64,000 nt of DNA from JBPEWY01 sp965224095 (GTDB taxonomy: Bacteria > Bacteroidota > Bacteroidia > Flavobacteriales > Flavobacteriaceae): positions 3,162,001 through 3,226,000 of the forward strand of contig OZ245039.1 in assembly GCA_965224095.1 (NCBI GenBank). The letters are read 5' to 3'. A program made the position numbers and the translations under genes. The notes below the pieces were generated by a model that saw nothing but the letters and a program-made list of their open reading frames with translations, ran no database searches and was not told the origin of the DNA. How positions within the stretch are numbered: the stretch's first letter is position 1; the number at the start of each line of letters is the position of its first letter. Below, piece after piece: positions 24,833-34,345 of this stretch.

Positions 24833-25715
24833 ACCGGTTTTGTTGCAGGAATCGGTAGATGGTCTGGCTATTAAAGAAGATGGTGTGTATGTAGATGTGA
24901 CCTTCGGTGGAGGCGGTCACTCACGTGAAATATTAAAAAGACTTGGAGACCAGGGCAGGCTGTTTGCTTTTGATCAGGACGAAGAAGCATTACAAAATAA
25001 CATGGAGGATGATCGATTTGTTTTGATCAATGAAAATTTCAGGTTTTTAAAAAGGTTTTTAAAGTTCTATGGCATAAAGAAGGTAGATGGGGTTTTAGGC
25101 GATTTTGGTGTTTCGTCGCATCAGTTCGATGAAGCCGATCGCGGTTTTTCCATACGCTTTGAAGGGCAGCTGGATATGCGAATGAGTGCAAAAAATGCAA
25201 AGTCAGCATATCATGTGGTAAATGAATATGATGAGGCTGATTTAAGAAGGTTGTTCCGTGAGTACGGAGAGCTTAAAAATGCATACAAGCTTGCGTCGGC
25301 TATTGCGACCGCAAGATTAAAAGCGCCCATCGATAGTACGGCAAAATTAAATGAATCCGTACAGCATTTACTTCCGAGACACCGGGAACAAAAAACGCTG
25401 GCTCAGATGTATCAGGCACTTCGGATAGAGGTAAATGAAGAAATGTTGGTTTTAAAAGAGTTTCTGATGCAAACGCCGGAATTGATTAAAACGGGAGGTC
25501 GCCTGAGCCTGATAAGCTACCATTCTTTAGAAGACAGGCTGGTAAAAAGATTTATGAGAGCAGGGGCTTTTGAGGGGGAAGCAGATAAGGATTTTTATGG
25601 GAATCTCCTGGTTCCCTTTAAAAAAGTAGGCAAGTTAATCGTTCCGTCTCAGGAAGAAATAAGCAATAATAACAGAGCTCGAAGTGCCAGATTAAGAATT
25701 GCAGAACGCATATGA
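24822..25715 (+). CDS. rsmH: 16S rRNA (cytosine1402-N4)-methyltransferase RsmH (MraW)
   Basis: SAM-dependent methyltransferase of 297 residues from ATG 24822. It shows the conserved VDVTFGGGGHSREIL SAM-binding motif (about 28-42), DQDEEAL, GVLGDFGVSSHQ, and C-terminal ISYHSLEDRLVKRF. An ATG nine bases upstream is possible, but MYHKPVLLQESVDGL is the familiar start. Overlaps with mraZ and ftsL show tight translational coupling. Confidence 0.95.
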   Translation: MYHKPVLLQESVDGLAIKEDGVYVDVTFGGGGHSREILKRLGDQGRLFAFDQDEEALQNNMEDDRFVLINENFRFLKRFLKFYGIKKVDGVLGDFGVSSHQFDEADRGFSIRFEGQLDMRMSAKNAKSAYHVVNEYDEADLRRLFREYGELKNAYKLASAIATARLKAPIDSTAKLNESVQHLLPRHREQKTLAQMYQALRIEVNEEMLVLKEFLMQTPELIKTGGRLSLISYHSLEDRLVKRFMRAGAFEGEADKDFYGNLLVPFKKVGKLIVPSQEEISNNNRARSARLRIAERI

Positions 25716-26029
25716 GAAAACGAATTCTAAATGTTTTAAAAGGGAAGTTTTTAGTAAGCGAAGACGCTGTTAAAAACTGGAGGTTTATCCTGTTTGCTTC
25801 TTTTTTGGCCGTTGTTATGATTGCGAGTTCTCATAGTGCGGATAGAAAAGTACATGAAATAGCCCGATTAAATGAAGAAGTACGGGAATTGAGAAGTGAA
25901 TACGTAGATATTCGCTCTCAGTCGCAGCAGTTAAGGTTAGAGTCGAATGTAATTGAAGCGGTGAAATCCAAAGGATTGGTTCCCTCCGAGGACCCGCCTA
26001 AAAAAATAAAAGTAGCGGAAAAGGAATAA
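25712..26029 (+). CDS. ftsL: Cell division protein FtsL-like
   Basis: A 105-residue bitopic membrane protein with a basic cytoplasmic N-terminus of about 25 residues and a TM helix at about 26-44 (FILFASFLAVVMIASSH). A periplasmic leucine-zipper-like coiled coil (ARLNEEVRELRSEY) and a short C-terminal tail follow. Sequence conservation in FtsL is low, so the call rests on topology, size and position between rsmH and ftsI. Overlaps rsmH by four bases and ends directly before ftsI. Confidence 0.85.
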   Translation: MRKRILNVLKGKFLVSEDAVKNWRFILFASFLAVVMIASSHSADRKVHEIARLNEEVRELRSEYVDIRSQSQQLRLESNVIEAVKSKGLVPSEDPPKKIKVAEKE

Positions 26030-28033
26030 ATGCCAATAGCAGAAAAAAATATAATGAACCGATTGTATTTTGTAGCGGGATGTATGCTGCTTATTGCTTG
26101 TGCCATTGTGTTTAAATTGATGAGGATTCAAATGGTTGATGGCGATAAATACAAGAAATTAGCGCATGAAAGAACGATAAAAGATTTTATTATTCATCCA
26201 AATCGGGGGAATCTTTACTCGGACGACGGGAGCTTGCTGGCTACTTCCGTTACCAAATATGATATTCGTTTTGATGCCGTGGCCCCATCGGCTACCAATT
26301 TTGAAAATCACCTTAAAGAACTGTCAGATTCGCTGGCGAGTATATTGGATAAACCCGCTTCCTACTATCAGAATATCTTTAGAAGATCGCGCGCCAATAA
26401 GCAACGCTATCTGCTGGTTGCCCGAAATCTGGGCTATACCAGTTATATGCGGTTAAAGAGTTTTCCCCTTTTTAACCTGGGCCCTTATAAAGGCGGACTG
26501 ATTGTAGAACAGCGAACCGTTCGTGAACACCCTTTGGGAAAAATAGCTGAACGAAGCGTAGGATACGAGCGATTAAGTGAAAGCGGTAAGTATTACGGTG
26601 TTGGACTGGAAAGAGCATACGGAGAGTTTTTAAGAGGAAAAGAGGGAAGGCGTTTAAAGCAGCGAATAGCTAAAGGACAATGGAAACCCATTAACGATGA
26701 TAATGAAGTAGAACCCAAAGACGGATGGGATGTGATTTCCACGATCGATATCAATATACAGGATATTGCACATCATGCACTTTTACAACAGTTGGAAGCA
26801 TATAAAGCCGATCACGGTTGTGTGATAGTCATGGAAACCAATACCGGAGAAATCAAAGCTATTTCCAATTTAGGGCGTACTTCCGAAGGGAAGTATTACG
26901 AACGATTGAATTATGCTGTGGGAGAATCTCACGAGCCGGGCTCTACCTTTAAATTAATGTCGCTGGTTGCAGCGCTGGAAGATAAGGTGGTTGATACGGC
27001 AACAGTTATTGATACGGAAAAAGGACGTTGGCGGTTATACGATCGTACGGTTAAAGATTCAAAAGAAGGCGGATACGGTGAAATATCAGTGGCCAGGGCT
27101 TTTGAAGTTTCATCAAACACGGCTTTCGCTAAAATGATTCATAATAATTACAAGGAAAAGCCGGAAAAATTTGTGAAGCGACTAATGAATATGGGGTTGC
27201 ATGAAACGTTGGGGCTGCCTATTAAGGGAGAAGGAAAACCGGTGTTGCGCTACCCCGGAGATAAAGGCTGGTCCGGAATTTCCCTGGCCTGGATGTCTCA
27301 TGGATATGAAGTATCGCTAACCCCGTTGCAAACATTGGCATTTTACAATGCAATCGCCAATAATGGCGAAATGGTAAAGCCCAGATTAATTAAAGAGGTG
27401 AAAGAGTGGAATAAAACTATTAAAAAATTCGATAAGGAAGTTATTAACCCTTCCATTTGTTCCAGGGAAACCATTAATAAGGTCAGGGTATTGCTGAAAG
27501 ATGTCGTTGAAAAAAAATACGGAACCGGACACGGCTTGTACAATCCGTCTTTTTCAATGGCCGGGAAAACGGGAACTTGTCAAAAGAACTACAGCAAGGA
27601 TAAATCCAAACTACAGTATATATCAACTTTTGCCGGATATTTTCCTGCCGATAAACCCAGGTATTCCTGTATTGTAGTAATTCATGAACCGGATAAGAGT
27701 GTTGGTTATTACGGAGCCGATGTTTCCGGCCCTGTTTTTAAGAGTATCGCTCAGAAAGTACACACGATCAATCCTGTTATCGATACGGTAAGGACTTTAG
27801 ATCTAACTAAAAAATATGCAGAGAAAGATTACCAGGCCTATTATGAACAGTCTGGAAAACAATTTACCAAAATGCCTGACGTAAGAGGAATGAGCGGGAT
27901 GGATGCAGTGGCCCTACTGGAAAATATAGGATTACAGGTTAAAGTGGTTGGCTATGGAAAAGTAAAGCGGCAATCCATTACCAAAGGCGATAAAATAAAA
28001 AAAGATCAAACTATAGTACTTGAACTTTCATGA
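26030..28033 (+). CDS. ftsI: Septal peptidoglycan transpeptidase FtsI (PBP3-type) with C-terminal PASTA domain
   Basis: A 667-residue class B penicillin-binding protein. A single N-terminal TM (about 9-28) is followed by a pedestal domain and the transpeptidase. The active-site SxxK is STFK in EPGSTFKLM (about 304), SxN is VSSNTAF (about 363) and KTG is AGKTGTCQK (about 512). A PASTA domain closes the protein (MPDVRGMSGMDAVALL, about 615 on), more usual in Gram-positive PBPs but common in Bacteroidota. It forms the septal synthase with FtsW, encoded six genes on. Confidence 0.95.
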   Translation: MPIAEKNIMNRLYFVAGCMLLIACAIVFKLMRIQMVDGDKYKKLAHERTIKDFIIHPNRGNLYSDDGSLLATSVTKYDIRFDAVAPSATNFENHLKELSDSLASILDKPASYYQNIFRRSRANKQRYLLVARNLGYTSYMRLKSFPLFNLGPYKGGLIVEQRTVREHPLGKIAERSVGYERLSESGKYYGVGLERAYGEFLRGKEGRRLKQRIAKGQWKPINDDNEVEPKDGWDVISTIDINIQDIAHHALLQQLEAYKADHGCVIVMETNTGEIKAISNLGRTSEGKYYERLNYAVGESHEPGSTFKLMSLVAALEDKVVDTATVIDTEKGRWRLYDRTVKDSKEGGYGEISVARAFEVSSNTAFAKMIHNNYKEKPEKFVKRLMNMGLHETLGLPIKGEGKPVLRYPGDKGWSGISLAWMSHGYEVSLTPLQTLAFYNAIANNGEMVKPRLIKEVKEWNKTIKKFDKEVINPSICSRETINKVRVLLKDVVEKKYGTGHGLYNPSFSMAGKTGTCQKNYSKDKSKLQYISTFAGYFPADKPRYSCIVVIHEPDKSVGYYGADVSGPVFKSIAQKVHTINPVIDTVRTLDLTKKYAEKDYQAYYEQSGKQFTKMPDVRGMSGMDAVALLENIGLQVKVVGYGKVKRQSITKGDKIKKDQTIVLELS

Positions 28034-29493
28034 TAGTCCTAAAAGACATACTGTATAAAGTGCGCCTGAATGCCGTAACCGGTAGTACCAATATTTCGGT
28101 TAACGCAGTTCATTTCGATTCCAGAAAGATAGAAAAAGGCGATGTGTTTGTGGCCATACGCGGCAGTGCATCCGACGGACACGATTATGTTTCCAATGCT
28201 ATCAATCTGGGAGCACTGGCCGTTGTTTGTGAAAAAATGCCGGAAAAACTGGAAGATAAAATAACCTATGTAGAGGTGGCCGATAGTCATAGCGCATTGG
28301 CGTATATGGCTGCTAATTATTTCGGGAATCCGTCCGGAAATCTGAATTTAGTAGGAATTACCGGTACAAATGGCAAAACAACGGTTTCTACCCTGTTGTA
28401 TCAACTTTTCAAAAACGCCGGATATAAAGTAGGATTGATTTCTACGGTAAAAATACTGATTGACGACCTGGAGTTTTCAGCAACCCATACCACTCCCGAT
28501 CCGATTACCATTAATAATTACCTGGGGGAAATGAACGATGCGGGAGTCGAGTATTGCTTCATGGAGGTAAGCTCACACGGAATACATCAAAAGCGTACCC
28601 ATGGGCTGTATTTCAGAGGGGGTGTCTTTACAAATCTTACACATGATCATTTGGATTATCACAAAACTTTTGCCGAGTACAGAGATGTAAAGAAATCTTT
28701 TTTCGATCAATTACCCCTGGGAGCATTCGCCCTGGTAAATACCGATGATAAAAACGGTTCGGTAATGCTGCAGAATACCAAAGCTAAAAAATATACATAT
28801 GCACTAAAAACCTATGCTGATTATAAAGCTCAGGTATTGGAAAATCAGTTTAGCGGATTACTGTTAAAAATAGAAGATACCGAAGTTTGGTCGAAGTTAA
28901 TAGGAGAGTTTAATGCCTATAACCTGCTGGCCGTGTATGCCACGGCAGAGCTTTTGGGCTTAGAGCGGTTGGAAGCACTGAAATTAATAAGCCGACTGGA
29001 AAGCGTTAACGGAAGGTTTCAATATTATATAACCGATACTAAAATTACTGCGATAGTTGATTATGCCCATACACCGGATGCGCTAAAAAGCGTACTTGAT
29101 ACGATTAATAGCTTGAGAACAGGAAATGAAGAAGTTATCACCATAGTGGGGTGTGGTGGTGACAGGGATAGAATGAAGCGTCCGGTTATGGGTCATATCG
29201 CCTCTTCGTTGAGTACGAAGGTGATTTTCACATCCGATAATCCGAGATCGGAAGATCCGGATAAAATAATAAGCGATATGGAAGAAGGTGTTGAGCCCCA
29301 GAATACCAAAAAAATACTCGCTATTACCGATCGGAGACAGGCAATTAAAACGGCCTGCCAGTTAGCAGGAGGAGACGATATTATTCTTATTGCAGGGAAA
29401 GGACACGAAGCTTATCAGGAAATTAAAGGAAAGCGAACCGAATTTGATGATTATAAAACGGTGAAAGAATTATTACACCAACTGAATAAATAA
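28030..29493 (+). CDS. murE: UDP-MurNAc-L-Ala-D-Glu:meso-diaminopimelate ligase MurE
   Basis: A 487-residue Mur ligase with the ATP P-loop GITGTNGKTTVST (about 111) and the activating TTPDP/ATHTTPD region. The C-terminal DNPRSEDP (about 406) is the DNPR motif diagnostic of meso-diaminopimelate, not lysine, addition. This indicates mDAP peptidoglycan, as expected for Bacteroidota. Start overlaps the ftsI stop by four bases. Confidence 0.96.
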   Translation: MIVLKDILYKVRLNAVTGSTNISVNAVHFDSRKIEKGDVFVAIRGSASDGHDYVSNAINLGALAVVCEKMPEKLEDKITYVEVADSHSALAYMAANYFGNPSGNLNLVGITGTNGKTTVSTLLYQLFKNAGYKVGLISTVKILIDDLEFSATHTTPDPITINNYLGEMNDAGVEYCFMEVSSHGIHQKRTHGLYFRGGVFTNLTHDHLDYHKTFAEYRDVKKSFFDQLPLGAFALVNTDDKNGSVMLQNTKAKKYTYALKTYADYKAQVLENQFSGLLLKIEDTEVWSKLIGEFNAYNLLAVYATAELLGLERLEALKLISRLESVNGRFQYYITDTKITAIVDYAHTPDALKSVLDTINSLRTGNEEVITIVGCGGDRDRMKRPVMGHIASSLSTKVIFTSDNPRSEDPDKIISDMEEGVEPQNTKKILAITDRRQAIKTACQLAGGDDIILIAGKGHEAYQEIKGKRTEFDDYKTVKELLHQLNK

Positions 29494-29496
29494 AGT

Positions 29497-30735
29497 ATGC
29501 TGTATTATTTGTTTGAGTACCTAGAAAAAAACTTTCAGATTCCCGGAGCGGGACTGTTTCAATTCCTCTCTTTTCGAGCGGCATTGGCCATCCTCTTATC
29601 TCTTCTTATATCCACTATTTACGGAAAGCGCATTATTAATTTCCTGAGAAAAAAGCAGATAGGAGAAACGGTTAGAGACCTGGGCCTGAAAGGACAATCG
29701 GAAAAGGCAGGAACACCTACCATGGGAGGCTTAATAATCATCATAGCCACGCTTATTCCCGTACTTCTTTTTGCTAAACTGGATAATGTTTACGTAACAC
29801 TGCTTATTGTTACTACTTTGTGGATGGGAGCCATTGGCTTTATTGACGATTATATTAAAATATTTAAAAGAGATAAACAAGGCTTACACGGACAGTTTAA
29901 GGTACTGGGGCAAATCGGACTTGGGTTTATTGTTGGAGTCACGCTTTACTTTCACCCGCAAGTTACTATTAAAGAAGAGCTTACGGTCCCTATAACCCAT
30001 CAGGAAGTGGTGGCGGAGGACAATGGTGTTGAGAAACAGTTTAAACCGGAAGAAAAATCGACAAAAACCACCATTCCCTTCCTGAAAAACAATGAATTTG
30101 ATTACGGAGCACTAATTTCCTGGGCGGGAGACGGATATGAAAAATATGCCTGGCTAATTTTCATTCCGCTGGTAATTTTTATTGTGACAGCGGTTTCCAA
30201 CGGAGCAAACCTTACCGATGGAATTGATGGGCTGGCGGCCGGATCGTCGGCTATTGTAGTCCTCACCCTGGGGATCTTTGCCTGGGTATCCGGTAATATT
30301 ATTTTTTCCGATTACCTCAATATCATGTATATACCCAGAGTAGGAGAAATTACGGTTTTTATAACCGCTTTGGTAGGGGCACTGGTAGGATTTCTTTGGT
30401 ATAATGCCTATCCGGCAACGGTTTTTATGGGTGATACCGGAAGTCTGACCATCGGCGGGATTATCGCGGTTATTGCCATTGCCGTACGGAAGGAATTACT
30501 GATCCCGTTGTTATGCGCCATTTTCTTTGCTGAAACCCTGTCGGTGCTGTTGCAGGTGAGTTATTTTAAATATACCCGGAAGAAACTTGGAGAGGGAAAG
30601 CGCATTTTTTTAATGGCGCCGCTGCATCATCACTATCAGAAAAAAGGATATCACGAGAGTAAAATAGTAACCCGGTTCTGGATTATAAGTATCCTGCTGG
30701 CCATTTTAGCAATAGTTACGTTGAAGGTGAGATAA
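29497..30735 (+). CDS. mraY: Phospho-MurNAc-pentapeptide transferase MraY
   Basis: Transfers phospho-MurNAc-pentapeptide to undecaprenyl phosphate to make lipid I. The 412-residue polytopic membrane protein keeps the Asp-rich NLTDGIDGLAAG (about 240), GFIDDYIK (about 113) and FMGDTGSL (about 311), and the HHH motif in APLHHHYQKKG. It is about 50 residues longer than E. coli MraY because of a hydrophilic insertion at about 152-205 between membrane segments (EELTVPITHQEV... FDYGALISWAGDG), a feature I know from Bacteroidota MraY. Confidence 0.95.
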   Translation: MLYYLFEYLEKNFQIPGAGLFQFLSFRAALAILLSLLISTIYGKRIINFLRKKQIGETVRDLGLKGQSEKAGTPTMGGLIIIIATLIPVLLFAKLDNVYVTLLIVTTLWMGAIGFIDDYIKIFKRDKQGLHGQFKVLGQIGLGFIVGVTLYFHPQVTIKEELTVPITHQEVVAEDNGVEKQFKPEEKSTKTTIPFLKNNEFDYGALISWAGDGYEKYAWLIFIPLVIFIVTAVSNGANLTDGIDGLAAGSSAIVVLTLGIFAWVSGNIIFSDYLNIMYIPRVGEITVFITALVGALVGFLWYNAYPATVFMGDTGSLTIGGIIAVIAIAVRKELLIPLLCAIFFAETLSVLLQVSYFKYTRKKLGEGKRIFLMAPLHHHYQKKGYHESKIVTRFWIISILLAILAIVTLKVR

Positions 30736-30736
30736 A

Positions 30737-32071
30737 ATGAGACGACTGGTAATACTGGGTGCGGGAGAAAGTGGTATTGGAACAGCAGTTCTGGGCGTAA
30801 AAGAAGGTTTTGATGTTTTCGTTTCCGATAGGGGAACCATCAGAGGAAAGTATAAAAAAGTTCTTGAACATCTTGATATTGAATGGGAAGAAAAAAACCA
30901 TTCGGAAGCCATTATTTTACAGGCCGACGTGATTATGAAAAGTCCTGGAATACCTGACAGTATACCGTTAATTGAAAAACTGAAAGACGCCGGAATTCCT
31001 GTGATTTCGGAAATCGAATTTGCCGCAGCGTATACCGAGGCTGTTATAGTGGGAATTACCGGAAGTAATGGGAAAACAACCACTACGATGCTAACCCACC
31101 ATCTTTTACGGTCAGGAGGACTGGATGTGGGAATGGCAGGAAATATAGGTGACAGTTTTGCACGCATGGTAGCAGAAAGAGACAGAGCATGTTTTGTGTT
31201 GGAAATCAGCAGCTTTCAATTGGATGGGATTGTAGCGTTCAAACCTCATATTGCGGTGATAACCAATATTACTCCGGACCATCTGGACAGATACGATTAT
31301 CAATTTGAAAAATATATCGAATCGAAGTTCAGAATTACCATGAATCAGGATGAGCATGACTACCTGATTTACGATGCGGATGATGAAGTGATTGTACAGC
31401 GAATTGAGGATAAGCCTCCGAAAGCCAGGTTGATTCCTTTCTCAGTCAATAAAGAAATGCAATCGGGAGCAAGTTTAAAAGAAAACAACATAGTACTAAA
31501 CGTAAATAACCAAATTATTACCATGTCAACAGACACATTAGCCCTGGAAGGGAAACACAACGTTAAAAATGCAATGGCTTCGGCAGCTGTTGCACAGTTA
31601 TTAAGAATAAGAAAGGAGTCTATTCGGGAGAGTCTCCAGAATTTCCAAAGTGTTGAACATCGAATGGAAAAAGTACTTAAAATTCAGCATGTTCAGTATA
31701 TAAACGACTCGAAAGCCACCAATGTAAATGCAACTTTTTATGCGCTGGATAGTATGACAAGACCTACCGTTTGGATTGTGGGGGGACAGGATAAAGGAAA
31801 CGACTATACGCCGTTAATGCCTTTGGTAAGAGAGAAAGTAAAAGCCATTATTTGTCTGGGAGTAAACAATACAAAAATTATGGATGCATTTGCCAATGTG
31901 GTAGATGTTATGATAGAAACAACTTCCATGAATGATGCCGTTAGGGCTGCCTATAAAATGGCAGAAAGAAAAGATACCGTTTTGCTATCTCCGGCATGTG
32001 CCAGTTTTGACTTATTCGATAATTACGAAGACCGTGGACGCCAATTTAAAGAAGCCGTTAGAAATTTATAA
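30737..32071 (+). CDS. murD: UDP-N-acetylmuramoylalanine-D-glutamate ligase MurD
   Basis: A 444-residue Mur ligase adding D-Glu. It has an N-terminal Rossmann-like domain (LVILGAGESGIGTAVL), the ATP P-loop VGITGSNGKTTTTML (about 107), NITPDHLDRYD (about 178), and a C-terminal domain with LSPACASFDLFDNYEDRG. It begins one base after mraY and overlaps ftsW by one base. Confidence 0.96.
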   Translation: MRRLVILGAGESGIGTAVLGVKEGFDVFVSDRGTIRGKYKKVLEHLDIEWEEKNHSEAIILQADVIMKSPGIPDSIPLIEKLKDAGIPVISEIEFAAAYTEAVIVGITGSNGKTTTTMLTHHLLRSGGLDVGMAGNIGDSFARMVAERDRACFVLEISSFQLDGIVAFKPHIAVITNITPDHLDRYDYQFEKYIESKFRITMNQDEHDYLIYDADDEVIVQRIEDKPPKARLIPFSVNKEMQSGASLKENNIVLNVNNQIITMSTDTLALEGKHNVKNAMASAAVAQLLRIRKESIRESLQNFQSVEHRMEKVLKIQHVQYINDSKATNVNATFYALDSMTRPTVWIVGGQDKGNDYTPLMPLVREKVKAIICLGVNNTKIMDAFANVVDVMIETTSMNDAVRAAYKMAERKDTVLLSPACASFDLFDNYEDRGRQFKEAVRNL

Positions 32072-33273
32072 TGCAGGGAATTTTTAAAAATATTAAAGGA
32101 GACAGAACCATTTGGGCAATTGCCACTTTATTGGCGGTGTTTTCTTTTTTACCTGTATATAGTGCCAGTACTAATTTGGTGTACGTAATTGGAAATGGAA
32201 CTACCATTGGGCATTTGTTAAAACACGGAATGCTTCTCATACTCGGATTTGCCATTATTTACACCATACATAAAATACCATTTCGATATTTTAAGGGCTT
32301 GTCTATAATAGCGCTGCCCGTGGTTATTTTCCTGCTTTTGTATACGCTGGCCCAGGGAACTACTATAAGCGGGGCTAATGCCAGCCGATGGATACAAATC
32401 CCATTTGTGGGAGTTACTTTTCAAACGTCAAACCTGGCATCGGTTGTTTTACTTATTTACGTGGCCCGGTATTTGTCGAAAATTAAAGACAGGGAAATTA
32501 GCTTTAAGGAAAGCCTCCTTCCGTTATGGGTTCCGGTATTTGTGGTTCTTATTTTAATTCTTCCCGCCAATTTTTCAACAACGGCAATCATATTTTTTAT
32601 GGTACTGGCGCTTTGTTTTTTGGGAGGGTATCCGCTCAAATACCTTTTGGGTATGATGGGTGTTGGAATTTTAGGGCTTACGATGTTTATATTAACGGCT
32701 AAAGCCTTTCCCGAGGTTTTTCCCAATCGAGTAGACACCTGGATTAGTAGGATAGAAAACTTTGCAAATGCGGAAGATACCGAAGCAGATTATCAGATAG
32801 AAAAAGCAAAAATAGCCATCGCCACCGGCGGTGTTGTGGGAGTGGGCGCCGGAAAAAGTGTAATGAAGAACTTTTTACCGCAGAGCTCATCCGATTTTAT
32901 ATATGCCATTATCGTAGAAGAATACGGACTCCTGGGTGCTTTGACCCTCACATTCCTGTATTTGCTGTTTTTATTCCGGATAGTAGTAGTGGCTCATAAA
33001 TCGGAATCAATTTTTGGTAAACTGCTGGTTATAGCCGCCGGACTTCCTATTGTTTTTCAAGCCCTGATAAATATGGCGGTGGCCGTTGAGTTATTTCCCG
33101 TTACAGGACAAAACCTCCCTCTGATAAGCAGTGGAGGGACATCTATCTGGATGACGTGTCTTGCCATAGGAATTGTGTTGAGCGTTAGTGCAAAAAGGGA
33201 AGAAATCAAAGCACAGATAAAAGATAAAGAAGAAGAACTAAATCCATTAGAAATACTTAGTGAGCAATTATAA
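32071..33273 (+). CDS. ftsW: Septal peptidoglycan polymerase FtsW (SEDS family)
   Basis: A 400-residue SEDS glycosyltransferase with about ten TM helices. Family landmarks are GANASRWIQIPFVGVTFQ (about 91-108), the extracellular loop around GKSVMKNFLPQSSSDFIYAI with the catalytic-region Asp, and LPLISSGGTSIW near the C-terminus. The partner FtsI is in the same operon. The C-terminal cytoplasmic tail is charged (KDKEEELNPLEI) and overlaps murG by 14 bases. Confidence 0.95.
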   Translation: MQGIFKNIKGDRTIWAIATLLAVFSFLPVYSASTNLVYVIGNGTTIGHLLKHGMLLILGFAIIYTIHKIPFRYFKGLSIIALPVVIFLLLYTLAQGTTISGANASRWIQIPFVGVTFQTSNLASVVLLIYVARYLSKIKDREISFKESLLPLWVPVFVVLILILPANFSTTAIIFFMVLALCFLGGYPLKYLLGMMGVGILGLTMFILTAKAFPEVFPNRVDTWISRIENFANAEDTEADYQIEKAKIAIATGGVVGVGAGKSVMKNFLPQSSSDFIYAIIVEEYGLLGALTLTFLYLLFLFRIVVVAHKSESIFGKLLVIAAGLPIVFQALINMAVAVELFPVTGQNLPLISSGGTSIWMTCLAIGIVLSVSAKREEIKAQIKDKEEELNPLEILSEQL

Positions 33274-34345
33274 ATTCATAGTATCCGGAGGAGGAACGGG
33301 AGGACATATCTACCCGGCAATCGCTATAGCCGATGCGCTAAAACAACGCTATAAAAATGCGGAGTTTTTATTTGTCGGTGCCCGCGATCGGATGGAAATG
33401 CAAAAAGTGCCGGAAGCGGGTTATGCTATTGAAGGGCTTTGGATTAGCGGTATACAAAGAAGGCTTACTCTGGGCAATCTGCTATTTCCTGTTAAGTTGA
33501 TAAGCAGTATGCTGAAATCAGGAAGAATCATCCGCAGGTTTCAACCGGATTTGGTTATCGGAACGGGAGGATACGCCAGCGGACCTTTATTAAAAGTAGC
33601 GGCCTCAAAAAAAATTCCCTGCGTAATTCAGGAACAAAATTCCTTCCCCGGCATTACAAACAAATGGCTCTCGCGAAAAGTAGATAAAATATGTGTGGCC
33701 TATGATGGGTTGGAACGTTTTTTCCCGAAGGAAAAACTTGTTAAAACAGGAAATCCGGTTCGCCAGGATCTCCTGGAAATAGAAAACAAAAAAGAAGAAG
33801 CGCTTCAATTTTTTGAGCTGAACAAAAAGAGAACCGTACTGCTGGTTCTCGGAGGCAGTTTGGGCGCCCGAAAAATTAATCAGTTAATTGAGCAAAATCT
33901 GGATTTTATTCATAAAAACAATATCACTCTACTCTGGCAGTGCGGAAAATTGTATTTCGATGAATATAAAAAACACGAATCGGAAACGGTTAAAGTACGC
34001 CCCTTTATAAAGCGAATGGATCTGGCCTATGCTGCAGCCGATATAATTATTTCCAGAGCAGGAGCAAGTTCGGTATCAGAATTGTGTATCGTAGGGAAAC
34101 CGGTGGTGTTCATTCCTTCTCCTAATGTGGCAGAAGACCATCAAACCAAAAACGCCCTGGCCGTTGTTAGTGAAAATGCGGCAATTATGCTTAAGGAATC
34201 TGATACGGCTGGCATGTTTCAACCCACACTGAAGGAGTTAAGTTCTTCATCGGAGATGCAAACAAAACTGGCAAAAAATATTAAGAAACTGGCATTACCG
34301 GATGCCACGAAACATATTGTAAATGAAATAGAGGCACTTCTTTAA
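33260..34345 (+). CDS. murG: UDP-GlcNAc:lipid I N-acetylglucosaminyltransferase MurG
   Basis: Makes lipid II at the inner face of the membrane. The 361-residue GT-B enzyme has the N-terminal Gly-rich SGGGTGGHIYPAIAIADAL (about 9-27), GTGGYASGP (about 97), QEQNSFPGITN, the second Gly-rich loop LGGSLGARKIN (about 198) and SRAGASSVSELC near 265. It starts with GTG at 33260 inside ftsW, indicating translational coupling, and abuts murC. Confidence 0.96.
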   Translation: MSNYKFIVSGGGTGGHIYPAIAIADALKQRYKNAEFLFVGARDRMEMQKVPEAGYAIEGLWISGIQRRLTLGNLLFPVKLISSMLKSGRIIRRFQPDLVIGTGGYASGPLLKVAASKKIPCVIQEQNSFPGITNKWLSRKVDKICVAYDGLERFFPKEKLVKTGNPVRQDLLEIENKKEEALQFFELNKKRTVLLVLGGSLGARKINQLIEQNLDFIHKNNITLLWQCGKLYFDEYKKHESETVKVRPFIKRMDLAYAAADIIISRAGASSVSELCIVGKPVVFIPSPNVAEDHQTKNALAVVSENAAIMLKESDTAGMFQPTLKELSSSSEMQTKLAKNIKKLALPDATKHIVNEIEALL